A DNA stretch of 16,509 nucleotides from Prevotella sp. UBA3675 (GCA_002372235.1 DFJI01000011.1:1-16509); one strand, 5' to 3'. Counted from the first letter of the stretch, positions 1-6,933 are shown. Numbers and translations: made by a program. The notes: generated by a model from the letters alone, not told the origin.

Positions 1-1
1 G

Positions 2-109
2 GGTGCCAAGGTACTGAAGAAGCGGTACAAGAGTTTCTTCCGCCGTATGGAAGGCGTGTCGCCCGCCGAGTTCCGCGAGCGCGTCACTTTTTCCGGCCAA
101 TCGCAATAA
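2..109 (+). CDS. C-terminal fragment of an AraC-type HTH regulator (5' truncated by window edge)
   Basis: An open frame enters from the left edge and ends at TAA 107-109, giving 35 residues. The stretch RYKSFFRRMEGVSPAEFRER resembles the second helix-turn-helix of AraC/XylS regulators, where an F..xF+...G.SP.E(Y/F)R signature closes the DNA-binding domain. The effector domain would lie outside the window, so neither ligand nor targets can be inferred. The call rests on a short segment, and another HTH family is possible. There is no obvious terminator between its stop and the next gene; the -7-like box at 127-134 suggests the next gene has its own promoter. Confidence 0.55.
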   Translation, partial: GAKVLKKRYKSFFRRMEGVSPAEFRERVTFSGQSQ

Positions 110-126
110 GTTTGCGAAAAAAGTTG

Positions 127-134
127 TATCTTTG
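127..134 (+). promoter_or_regulatory. Putative -7 box for the MNT gene
   Basis: TATCTTTG matches the Bacteroidetes sigma-70 -7 consensus TAnnTTTG and lies 26 bp before the ATG at 161. No TTTG or TTG was found at the expected 19-21 bp upstream, so this is only a half-supported promoter. Confidence 0.4.
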
Positions 135-160
135 TCGCCAGATACTAAAACGACACGCTT

Positions 161-469
161 ATGAGTACACAGATGATGCAGCAGACGATAGCCAACTATT
201 TCAAGACTCAGCCAGTCCTAAAGGCATGGCTCTTCGGCTCCTTCGCCCGGGGCGAGGAGACACCGCGGAGTGATGTCGATATTCTTTTCGTTCCTGACCG
301 TTCCGGCAAGCCCTTCACGCTCTTCACACATGGCGGCATGCTGATGGACTTGCAAGAACTGCTTGGCCGTAATGTCGATTTGGTGGAGGAAGGTTCGCTC
401 CGTCCCTATGCCGCAGAGAGTGCTAACCGCGATAAAATATTGATTTATGAGAGAAAGAGCGAGAGATAA
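161..469 (+). CDS. MNT-domain nucleotidyltransferase antitoxin (HEPN/MNT toxin-antitoxin type)
   Basis: This 102-residue protein is a minimal nucleotidyltransferase. The signature is LFGSFARG (residues 24-31) followed by SDVDILF (37-43), i.e. GS-x10-DxD with metal-binding acids D38 and D40, and a third acid D73 in NVDLV. The length fits stand-alone MNT proteins of the DNA polymerase beta fold. Family knowledge: in HEPN/MNT modules the MNT protein neutralises a HEPN RNase, in studied cases by AMP transfer onto the toxin. The gene order MNT then HEPN with overlapping ends is kept here, because a HEPN-like start codon lies at 447 inside this gene. The partner is broken after 25 codons, so this antitoxin appears orphaned at this locus. 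All catalytic residues look intact, so it could still act on a HEPN protein elsewhere. Confidence 0.85.
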   Translation: MSTQMMQQTIANYFKTQPVLKAWLFGSFARGEETPRSDVDILFVPDRSGKPFTLFTHGGMLMDLQELLGRNVDLVEEGSLRPYAAESANRDKILIYERKSER

Positions 470-524
470 GGGACGCTTGGAGGACATTGTCGAGTACTCT
501 AGCAATGTGACGAATCTTATATAG
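447..524 (+). pseudogene. Truncated HEPN (DUF86-type) toxin remnant
   Basis: The frame opens at ATG 447, overlapping the MNT gene by 23 bp, and reads MRERARDKGRLEDIVEYSSN before a TAG at 522-524, 25 codons in all. The RDKGRLEHILEAIxN-like start is characteristic of DUF86 HEPN toxins, which are normally about 110-120 residues and carry the catalytic R-x4-6-H motif near the C-terminus. Nothing resembling the rest of the domain follows: past the TAG the same frame gives GRYLAASSFGFSLVFS and another stop, and the DNA runs into the hairpin repeat. The toxin has therefore lost its catalytic half. Deletion linked to the repeat is the simplest reading, but a point nonsense mutation plus later decay cannot be excluded. 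Confidence 0.65.
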
Positions 525-548
525 GGTCGTTATCTGGCAGCTTCTTCC

Positions 549-672
549 TTTGGCTTTTCTCTCGTTTTTTCGTAACTCTGCGTTTCCAGCGCGAAGTTAC
601 TGATACTCGGCAATGCAAAAGAAAAGCCTGATTTTCTTTTGCATTGCTCTCATTTTTTCGTAACTTTGCGAC
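549..672 (+). repeat. Promoter-bearing double-hairpin intergenic repeat, copy 1
   Basis: The parts in order are: TTTGGCTTTTCTCTC with a T-run; a constant hairpin (572-600, GTAACT...AGTTAC arms with inner GCGC pairing); a short ACTCGGCA-type box; a perfect 16-bp inverted repeat (610-625 with 632-647, loop GCCTGA); then CTCTC and a T-run leading to CGTAACTTTGCG. The same order and much of the same sequence recur at 6976-7150. The element lies between the broken HEPN gene and the M48 peptidase gene. Its right end forms a complete promoter. No coding frame is credible in it. Confidence 0.75.
638..668 (+). promoter_or_regulatory. Bacteroidetes-type promoter for the M48 peptidase gene
   Basis: The -33 box TTTG (638-641) and -7 box TAACTTTG (661-668) are separated by 19 bp, matching the TTTG-N19-21-TAnnTTTG consensus. 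The -33 box sits in the right arm of the 16-bp inverted repeat, so a cruciform or a bound protein there would compete with polymerase. The start codon at 719 leaves a leader of roughly 45 nt. Confidence 0.7.
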
Positions 673-718
673 AAAAATAGGAAGGGAATGCTTTTTCCTG
701 ACGAAAAAATAAGAAAAA

Positions 719-1630
719 ATGTATAGAGAAATGAAAAGTTTGAAGCTATTTCTACTGTCGGTAGTGGCTACGCTTTTGGTAGGTTGTGGCACTACTTCTT
801 ATGTTCCCATCACGGGACGTTCACAGAACTTGTTGGTAAGCGACGAGCAGGTGCTGAGCCTCTCAACCCAGCAGTATCAAGAGTATATGCAGACGGCTAA
901 GACCTCGACCAATGCTGCCAATACGGAACTGGTGAAACGGGTGGGGCAGAAACTGGCTACGGCCGTGGTGTCATATCTGAACCAAAACGGACTGGGAGCC
1001 GATGCGCAGAAATATGCGTGGGAGTTCAATCTGGTACAGGACAATCAGGTGAATGCTTTCTGTATGCCCGGCGGAAAGATTGTGGTGTATGAGGGACTGC
1101 TGCCTGTGACAAAGGATGAGGCTTCGCTGGCCATCGTGCTGGGACATGAGATTGCGCATGCCGTGGCTAAGCACTCAGCCGAACGACTGAGCAATGCCTA
1201 CAAAAGTCAGTATGGTGCGCAGATTGTAGGAATGGTGGCGCAACAGGCCGGCCTAAGTAGTGGCACGCAACAGCTGGTGGCACTGGGGACGTCGCTCGGT
1301 TCAAAGCTGTGGACATCGGGCTTCTCGCGCAAGCAGGAGAGCGAGGCCGACCACATGGGACTCGTCTTTGCCGCGATGGCTGGCTATGACCCTAATGTGG
1401 CCGTTACGTTCTGGCAGCGCATGGCTCAGCAAGGTAGTGGCGGCGGTGGCCTGTTCAGTGATCACCCGTCGGACGCTAAGCGAGTGAAAGACATTCAGGG
1501 CTGGGTGCCTGAGGCTTTGAAGTACTACAAGCCGGCTCCTGTAGTGACAGCTGCTCCTAAGAGTACTACCACGACTAAAAGGACAACGACTGTTAAGAAA
1601 AAGACTAATAAGACGAGTAAGAAAAGATAG
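719..1630 (+). CDS. Lipoprotein M48-family zinc metallopeptidase (LoiP/BepA-like)
   Basis: This 303-residue protein begins with a lipoprotein signal peptide ending in LVGC, with C23 as the likely lipidated cysteine, so it should be anchored in the envelope. The zinc site is HEIAH at 143-147, with the third ligand E209 in ESEAD (207-211), the usual M48 arrangement. NAFCMPGGKIVVYEGLL (112-128) and SDHPSDAKR (247-255) are further typical blocks of the M48 lipoproteins. The C-terminus (about 272-303) is a Thr/Lys-rich basic tail without obvious fold. Known relatives act in outer-membrane protein quality control; the substrate here is unknown. ATG 719 follows an A-rich leader, but ATG 731 (MKSLKLFLL) gives an equally good signal peptide and may be the true start. 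Transcription probably starts from the repeat-borne promoter, and a hairpin at 1646-1694 follows the stop. Confidence 0.9.
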   Translation: MYREMKSLKLFLLSVVATLLVGCGTTSYVPITGRSQNLLVSDEQVLSLSTQQYQEYMQTAKTSTNAANTELVKRVGQKLATAVVSYLNQNGLGADAQKYAWEFNLVQDNQVNAFCMPGGKIVVYEGLLPVTKDEASLAIVLGHEIAHAVAKHSAERLSNAYKSQYGAQIVGMVAQQAGLSSGTQQLVALGTSLGSKLWTSGFSRKQESEADHMGLVFAAMAGYDPNVAVTFWQRMAQQGSGGGGLFSDHPSDAKRVKDIQGWVPEALKYYKPAPVVTAAPKSTTTTKRTTTVKKKTNKTSKKR

Positions 1631-1645
1631 TGGCGTTTAAAAAAG

Positions 1646-1694
1646 AAATCATCTCATCCCGACAGACGGATTCAGTCAGCGGATGAGATGATTT
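1646..1694. terminator. Shared hairpin terminator between convergent peptidase and aat genes
   Basis: Arms AAATCATCTCATCC (1646-1659) and GGATGAGATGATTT (1681-1694) are a perfect 14-bp inverted repeat with a 21-nt loop. On the minus strand the second arm is followed by TCTTTTTTAAA, a good intrinsic terminator for aat; on the plus strand it is followed by only a short TC-AT tract. The right arm lies inside the last codons of aat and the aat stop lies in the loop. Confidence 0.7.
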
Positions 1695-2388
1695 TCATAT
1701 ATTCATCGTAGTCGATGTAACGACCGCCCATCGACTTCAAATGCGGTGTCTCGAGTTGACAGTCAATCAGCGAGCCACCGCATGATTGCATCATTCTTGC
1801 CAGAGCAATAAGGGCCAGCTTGGAGCCGCTGGGAACCAGTGAGAACATGCTTTCGCCAAAAAAGGCATTGCCAATGTTTACGCCGTAGAGACCGCCTACG
1901 AGGTGCTCGGAGGACTCGGAGGGCTCGGAGGACTCGGAGAGCTCGGATTTCTCTGAGTTTTCAGAGAGCTCGGAGCTCTCTGAGCTCCAAACCTCTACGC
2001 TGGCGGCAAAGCCCTGCCGATGAAGCTCGATATAGGCCGCAGTCATCTCGGGACCCAACCAAGCCATATCTTCATTGATGCGCAGTCGTCCGCAGTTGCG
2101 TATCACTTCCTCAAAGTCTTCATTGAAGCTCACACGATAGCGATGCTTGTTCATCAGCGTGCGCATGGAATGGGAAACGTGTATCTCGTCTGGGAAAATC
2201 ACGAAGCGCTTTTTAGGACAGTACCAAACGGGCTTGTCGTAGCGGAAGGCATACCACGGAAAGATGCCATACTGATAGGCAAGCAACAGGCGGTCAACGC
2301 TGAGGTCGCCACCAACAGCCAAGCATCCGTCCTCATCGGCCAGATGGGGATCGGGGAACCATAATTCGTCGTCGAGTTGGAAGATCAT
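1672..2388 (-). CDS. aat: Leucyl/phenylalanyl-tRNA--protein transferase
   Basis: Aat transfers Leu or Phe from aminoacyl-tRNA to proteins with an N-terminal Arg or Lys, creating a primary N-degron. The 238-residue product shows the family blocks: WFPDPHLADEDGCLAVGGDL (10-29), GIFPWY (41-46), WYCPKKRFVI (55-64), AWLGPEMTAAYIELHRQGFA (109-128), GGLYGV (165-170) and FFGESMFS (176-183). Residues 135-161 are a Ser/Glu-rich low-complexity insertion built of SEx units. It falls exactly between VEVW and LVGGLYG, which in ordinary Aat proteins are joined by a short turn, so the catalytic core is probably kept. The start lies 4 bp after the clpA stop on the same strand, implying translational coupling and a shared N-degron role with clpS and clpA. 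The 3' end overlaps the terminator hairpin. Confidence 0.95.
   Translation of the reverse strand: MIFQLDDELWFPDPHLADEDGCLAVGGDLSVDRLLLAYQYGIFPWYAFRYDKPVWYCPKKRFVIFPDEIHVSHSMRTLMNKHRYRVSFNEDFEEVIRNCGRLRINEDMAWLGPEMTAAYIELHRQGFAASVEVWSSESSELSENSEKSELSESSEPSESSEHLVGGLYGVNIGNAFFGESMFSLVPSGSKLALIALARMMQSCGGSLIDCQLETPHLKSMGGRYIDYDEYMKIISSAD
1906..1986 (-). repeat. In-frame Ser/Glu-coding degenerate repeat inside aat
   Basis: About 81 bp made of variants of TCCGAG and TCCGAGCTC (coding strand) encode residues 135-161 of Aat, almost only S and E with a few L, N, K and P. The period is 6-9 bp. It looks like replication-slippage expansion, and all unit lengths are multiples of three, so the frame is kept. 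Confidence 0.75.
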
Positions 2389-2392
2389 ATCG

Positions 2393-4636
2393 TCATACGT
2401 GTTTTACTGTGACTTGTAACTGGCCGTTTTCTATTGTTACAAGGGCCTTTCCGCCATTCTTCAGTTCGCCAAACAAAAGTTGGCGCATGAGCAGCGGCTT
2501 CAGCCGTTGGGCAATGACACGATCCATCTCGCGTGCTCCGTATTCACGGGTGAAGCCTTCTTTCAGCAGCTGTTCAAAGGCATCTTCACTTAGCTCCATC
2601 TCCACTTTCTTGGTAGTCAGCTTTTCTTGCAACTGATTGAGTTTCTTATGCAGGATAAGCGTAGCCATGTGGCGATCCATGTCGTTGAACACCACCGTTC
2701 CTGAGAGACGGTTGAGAAATTCAGGCTTGAATGTTTTCTTCACTTGTCGCAGCATGGCCTCACCGCGCGAGACATGGCCACTGAAGCCGATGGAGGCTTG
2801 TGCGGCATACTGCGCTCCGGCATTCGAGGTCATGAGGAGCACCACGTTACGGAAATCGGCCTTGCGCCCCTTGTTGTCAGTCAGCCGGGCATAGTCCATC
2901 ACTTGCAGCAAGATGTTGTATATGTCGCTGTGAGCCTTTTCTATTTCGTCGAGCAGCAACACGCAGTTGGGTGTTTTGCGGATGGCATCGGTAAGCAGTC
3001 CACCATCCTCATAGCCTACGTAGCCGGCAGGCGAGCCGATGAGCTTGGCCACCGCATGTTTCTCAGTATATTCGCTCATGTCGAACCGAACCAGTTCGAT
3101 GCCCAGTTCGCGAGCCAACACACGGGCAACCTCGGTCTTGCCAACGCCCGTAGGACCTACAAAGAGCAGTGAGGCCAAAGGCTTGTCGTCGTCAGTAAGT
3201 CCTGCCTTCGACATCTGAACCGCTTCAACCACTTGTCGGATGGCCTCGTCTTGACCGTAGATTTGTGCGCTGAGATGTGCTTGGAGGGTTGAGAGTCGTT
3301 CGCTATCGTCTTCTTTTACAGCCATAGCCTCTACCTTACAGGTCTTGGCCAATATTTCGGTAATCAGTTGTTTGTCAACAACTTTCGTTCCGTTTTCTGC
3401 CTTTCTGATTTCCATTGCAGCCCCGGCCTCGTCAATAAGGTCAATGGCTTTGTCGGGCAGGAAACGGTCACTGATGTGCTTGGCGCTTGCCTCAACGGCC
3501 CATGTAAGGGCAGCATCCTCATAGACCACACCATGAAACTCCTCATATTTCGGGCGCAGTTGTTTCAGAATCTCAACGGTCTCGCTCACCGATGGCTCCA
3601 GTATGTCAATCTGTTGGAAACGACGTACCAGTCCCTTTGAGCGCGAGAAATACTTGTTGTATTCCTCATACGTGGTGGAGCCGATGAAGCGTATGTCGCC
3701 TTGCTCCAGATAGGGCTTCAGCATGTTGCCTGCATCCATAGAGCTTTCGCCGATGGCTCCGGCTCCCACGATGTTGTGTATCTCATCGAGATAGACGATG
3801 CCTCGTTGTTCGTGCCTGATGCCTTCAAGAATCATTTTGAGCCGATTCTCAAAGTCGCCACGATATTGTGTGCCAGCCAATAGGGATCCTAAGTCGAGCT
3901 GATAGACACGGCTGTCCTTCAAGCGGTTGGGTACCTGACCATCGACAATGCGGCGCACCAGCCCATAGACCAGTGCGGTCTTGCCCACACCTGGCTCTCC
4001 CACATGGAGCGGGTTGTTCTTCTCGCGACGGCAGAGCACCTGAATGGTGCGTTCCAATTCGTTCTCCCGTCCGATAAGCGGATTGTGACTGTCAACAAGG
4101 TCGTTCATGCACGTCACCAGTTTTTTCCATGCAGCCTGCGACTCGCCTTCTTCTTCAACAGACTCGTCCAGAACATCGTCACCCTCGTCCTGCAGCTCAT
4201 TCTCATACCATAATATAATATCGCTCATGAAGATCTCCTCATTGTCTCCGATAGCCTCTTTCAGCAGGTAGGCAGCCCACGAGTCTTCCAGCTCAAGCAT
4301 GGCATGAATCAGATGTGGAATGTCCACCTGTTCGGCACTGCTATAGAATACCTTTTGACAGGCTCGTTCAATGAGCTGAGCCATTTGGGCCGATAACTCA
4401 GGCTGATACTCGCGATTCTCGGGCATCTTGTCGAACGTCCGCAAATGTTCTTTCACCTTCTTCTTCAGTTGAGTAGGAGAGGCAAAGAGCTCGATGAGGG
4501 CAGGGAGGTCGGTGTGTTTGAGTATGCATTCCAACATGTGCTCAGGTGTCACGAACTCATGCCGATAGCTTTTGCAGTTCTCGACAGTTTGCTGGAGCAG
4601 TGTTTCTGCTCGTTCTGTATATTGTATTTTGGGCAT
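2393..4636 (-). CDS. clpA: ATP-dependent Clp protease ATP-binding subunit ClpA
   Basis: ClpA is the hexameric AAA+ unfoldase that feeds substrates to ClpP. The 747 residues, close to the E. coli length, show a Clp N-domain (about 1-145, the ClpS docking site), an acidic linker (148-167), AAA1 with Walker A GEPGVGKT (213-220) and Walker B VYLDEI (281-286), and AAA2 with Walker A GPTGVGKT (494-501) and Walker B LLLDEI (560-565). SIGF at 615-618 is the ClpP-binding loop. There is no ClpB-type middle coiled coil, and the upstream ClpS gene supports ClpA over ClpC. In AAA1 the usual LLVGxxGVGKT reads LHVGEPGVGKT, a minor change. The gene starts 42 bp after clpS, and aat starts 4 bp after its stop. 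No promoter is visible directly before it, so transcription from clpS or further upstream is likely. Confidence 0.96.
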   Translation of the reverse strand: MPKIQYTERAETLLQQTVENCKSYRHEFVTPEHMLECILKHTDLPALIELFASPTQLKKKVKEHLRTFDKMPENREYQPELSAQMAQLIERACQKVFYSSAEQVDIPHLIHAMLELEDSWAAYLLKEAIGDNEEIFMSDIILWYENELQDEGDDVLDESVEEEGESQAAWKKLVTCMNDLVDSHNPLIGRENELERTIQVLCRREKNNPLHVGEPGVGKTALVYGLVRRIVDGQVPNRLKDSRVYQLDLGSLLAGTQYRGDFENRLKMILEGIRHEQRGIVYLDEIHNIVGAGAIGESSMDAGNMLKPYLEQGDIRFIGSTTYEEYNKYFSRSKGLVRRFQQIDILEPSVSETVEILKQLRPKYEEFHGVVYEDAALTWAVEASAKHISDRFLPDKAIDLIDEAGAAMEIRKAENGTKVVDKQLITEILAKTCKVEAMAVKEDDSERLSTLQAHLSAQIYGQDEAIRQVVEAVQMSKAGLTDDDKPLASLLFVGPTGVGKTEVARVLARELGIELVRFDMSEYTEKHAVAKLIGSPAGYVGYEDGGLLTDAIRKTPNCVLLLDEIEKAHSDIYNILLQVMDYARLTDNKGRKADFRNVVLLMTSNAGAQYAAQASIGFSGHVSRGEAMLRQVKKTFKPEFLNRLSGTVVFNDMDRHMATLILHKKLNQLQEKLTTKKVEMELSEDAFEQLLKEGFTREYGAREMDRVIAQRLKPLLMRQLLFGELKNGGKALVTIENGQLQVTVKHV

Positions 4637-4678
4637 ATATGTATATCTATATAAATAATAAGGTGTGTGTGTTAAGAT

Positions 4679-4981
4679 TTATTCTGGTTCACATGTCAGT
4701 CGTAGCGGATAGCCAGCATCGCGAGCCATTCGTGTGGCCTTTTGCACTTTCGAAAGCGCAATGTCGTAGGTGTATATGCCCACTACAGCCTTGTCGCCGT
4801 GGTGAACTTTGAGCATCAGTGCCTCAGCCTCGGCTTGACTCTTGAAAAAGACACTGGTCAGAATCAATACGACGAACTCCATTGCAGTGAAGTCGTCGTT
4901 GTAGATGATGACTTTATATCGGCGAGGTTCACGCAGGTCGGTACGCTGTCGTTCGCGAATGGATGATTGTTTCTTCGGCAT
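4679..4981 (-). CDS. clpS: ATP-dependent Clp protease adaptor ClpS
   Basis: ClpS binds N-terminal Leu, Phe, Trp or Tyr and hands the substrate to ClpA. The 100 residues have a flexible charged N-terminus (1-20) followed by the ClpS fold. The pocket residues are visible: NDD at 28-30, M34 in TAMEFV, and H60 in VHHGDKAVVG, corresponding to N34-D35-D36, M40 and H66 of E. coli ClpS. The N-terminal extension needed to engage the ClpA translocation channel is present. The gene lies between copA (48 bp upstream) and clpA (42 bp downstream) on the same strand. No consensus TAnnTTTG was found in the 48-bp gap, so read-through from copA or a non-canonical promoter is possible. Confidence 0.95.
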   Translation of the reverse strand: MPKKQSSIRERQRTDLREPRRYKVIIYNDDFTAMEFVVLILTSVFFKSQAEAEALMLKVHHGDKAVVGIYTYDIALSKVQKATRMARDAGYPLRLTCEPE

Positions 4982-5029
4982 AGGAGCTATATGTTTCGGA
5001 TGATGGTTATACTATATTTGAAATTTCAT

Positions 5030-6916
5030 TCAGGTGAATCTCAGGCGTAGGCTGTTCAGTACCACACTCACGCTTGAAAAAGCCATCAGGGCTGAGGCCA
5101 GCATGGGGGTAATCTGCCAATGATAGCCAAAGAGATAGGGGAGGCCGGCTGCCATCGGGATGCAGACCAGATTGTAGATGAAGGCCCAGAACAGGTTCTG
5201 ATGAATCATGGAAACGGTCTTGCGCGACAGGCGGATTGCATCGGAGAGGCGACGGAGGTCTGAACCCATCAGTGTCACCTGAGCCACGTCCATAGCTACG
5301 TCGGTGCCTTTGCCCATTGCTATGCTCACATTGGCAGTAGCCAAAGCTTGTGAGTCGTTGATGCCGTCGCCCACCATAGCTACGTGATGGCCTTCGGCCT
5401 GTAATTGGCGCACCATGTCCTCCTTGTCTTGCGGCAGCACCTGAGCCTTGTAGTGATTGATGCCTGCTTCTGCGGCCCAGTGAGCGACACGTTCTTCACG
5501 GTCGCCGCTCATCATGTGAATGCTGATGCCTTGCGACTGGAGCTCTTGCATGGCTTCGCGGGCATGAGGCTTGAGGCGCTCGGCGGTTTCTGAGAACTCA
5601 GTGATAGTTCCCGTCTTATCGATCACCATTGCATCAACCTTCCGCAGTTCTTCTAAAGCGGTGGCATCCTTGATAAGGATGTTTTTCTCGGCAGCTTTGC
5701 CGATGCCCACCATCAGGGCGGTAGGGGTAGCCAGCCCCATAGCACAGGGACAGGCAATGACCAGCACCGATACGGCAGAAAGAATGGCTTGTGGCAAGTA
5801 TTGACTGCCTCCGATGAGGAGCCAGAGAGCAAAGGTGAGCACGGAGAGCCCTACCACCGTAGGAACGAAGATGAGCGCTATCTTATCTACCACATGTTGC
5901 ACGGGAGCTTTCGAGCCTTGTGCCTCCTGCACCATGCGAATCATATTGGCCAATACCGTCTTCTGTCCTACGGCTTCGGCACGGAAGTGAAATGTGCCAC
6001 TTTTGACCATCGTGCCAGCCAGCACCTTGTCGCCTCTTCTCTTTTCTACAGCCACGGCTTCGCCCGTCATCATCGATTCATCGACAGTACCCATCACCTC
6101 ATCGGCACTCATGCTGCTGACGATTGTACCGTCAACAGGAATTTTCTCGCCCGGGCGCACTTCCAGTGTGTCTCGGGGCTGTACGGCAGAGATGGGAATA
6201 TCATTCGTCTCACCAGCATCTACCAGATGCGCCGTCTTAGGCGTGAGCCCCATCAGCGAGCGAATGCTACTGGCCGTACCTTGCTTGGCTCGTTCTTCGA
6301 GCAGTCTTCCTGTAAGCACAAAGGTGATAATCATCACCGAAGCATCAAAATAAGTGTGATTCTCAATACCGCGAGCCCCCCAGAACTCATCGCCCCAGAA
6401 TGTATTGAAGGTGCTGAAAAGAAATGAGATGCAGGTGGATAGTGCAACGAGTGTGTCCATGTTGGCTGAGCCGTGCATCAGTTGTTTCCAAGCCGTCACG
6501 TAGAACGAGCGACCGCAGTAAACGAGATTGAGCAGGGCAATGATGAGTGCCGTTTGGTGGCGGAAGTCGGCATCGTAGTCAGACAGTCTGAACCAGCCCA
6601 TTGAAAAGCACATGACGAGCAGGGCAAAGAGCCACGACAGCATCACCTTATTACGCAGCGTGAGGTAGGCCCGATGCTCTATGGCTTCCACGTTGCGGTC
6701 TTCCTCTATCACCATGTCGTAGCCGATGCCGCCAAGTGCTTCTTTCATTTGTTCCAGCGAGATCAGTTCGGTGTCATATTCGATGAGAGCGGTTCGGCCA
6801 GGCAGGTTCACACTGGCCGATGTGATGCCTTCCAGTGAGTTCAGTTTCTTCTCCACGTTGGCAGCGCAGCCAGCGCACATCATGCCAAGCACGGCGATTG
6901 TCTTTTTCTGTATCAT
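5030..6916 (-). CDS. P1B-type Cu(+) ATPase (CopA-like) lacking the nucleotide-binding domain
   Basis: Numbering is from ATG 6916 (628 residues); a TTG at 6928 would add four but overlaps a -7-like box. In order: one HMA metal-binding domain with GMMCAGC (C14, C17), transmembrane helices, the actuator domain with TGE (284-286), the CPC membrane metal site (389-391), DKTGTIT with phosphorylated D433, a MSGD motif (469-472), GDGIND (516-521), and final helices with the YN and SS residues typical of Cu(+) pumps. What is missing is the N-domain: between DKTGTIT and MSGD only about 30 residues remain, where relatives have about 140 with the ATP-binding HP motif. One-HMA CopA proteins usually exceed 700 residues. 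The frame is open throughout, so this is an in-frame loss around 5588-5600, not a frameshift. It may be a dead or altered pump. Its gene is first in a possible copA-clpS-clpA-aat transcript. Confidence 0.88.
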   Translation of the reverse strand: MIQKKTIAVLGMMCAGCAANVEKKLNSLEGITSASVNLPGRTALIEYDTELISLEQMKEALGGIGYDMVIEEDRNVEAIEHRAYLTLRNKVMLSWLFALLVMCFSMGWFRLSDYDADFRHQTALIIALLNLVYCGRSFYVTAWKQLMHGSANMDTLVALSTCISFLFSTFNTFWGDEFWGARGIENHTYFDASVMIITFVLTGRLLEERAKQGTASSIRSLMGLTPKTAHLVDAGETNDIPISAVQPRDTLEVRPGEKIPVDGTIVSSMSADEVMGTVDESMMTGEAVAVEKRRGDKVLAGTMVKSGTFHFRAEAVGQKTVLANMIRMVQEAQGSKAPVQHVVDKIALIFVPTVVGLSVLTFALWLLIGGSQYLPQAILSAVSVLVIACPCAMGLATPTALMVGIGKAAEKNILIKDATALEELRKVDAMVIDKTGTITEFSETAERLKPHAREAMQELQSQGISIHMMSGDREERVAHWAAEAGINHYKAQVLPQDKEDMVRQLQAEGHHVAMVGDGINDSQALATANVSIAMGKGTDVAMDVAQVTLMGSDLRRLSDAIRLSRKTVSMIHQNLFWAFIYNLVCIPMAAGLPYLFGYHWQITPMLASALMAFSSVSVVLNSLRLRFT

Positions 6917-6925
6917 AACAATCTG

Positions 6926-6933
6926 CAAAATTA
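6926..6933 (-). promoter_or_regulatory. Possible -7 box for copA
   Basis: On the minus strand this reads TAATTTTG, a TAnnTTTG match that ends 9 bp before ATG 6916. No TTTG or TTG at the expected distance upstream. If used, the transcript would have only a few leader bases. Confidence 0.35.

Noticed and set aside
549..672. Hairpin repeat as an insertion sequence or integron-type element
   Set aside because: It encodes no transposase, and no terminal inverted repeats with target duplication could be defined; only a non-coding repeat is supported.
5789..6427. 212-codon plus-strand open frame inside the copper ATPase gene
   Set aside because: It lies opposite clear actuator and membrane motifs of the ATPase and has no plausible product.
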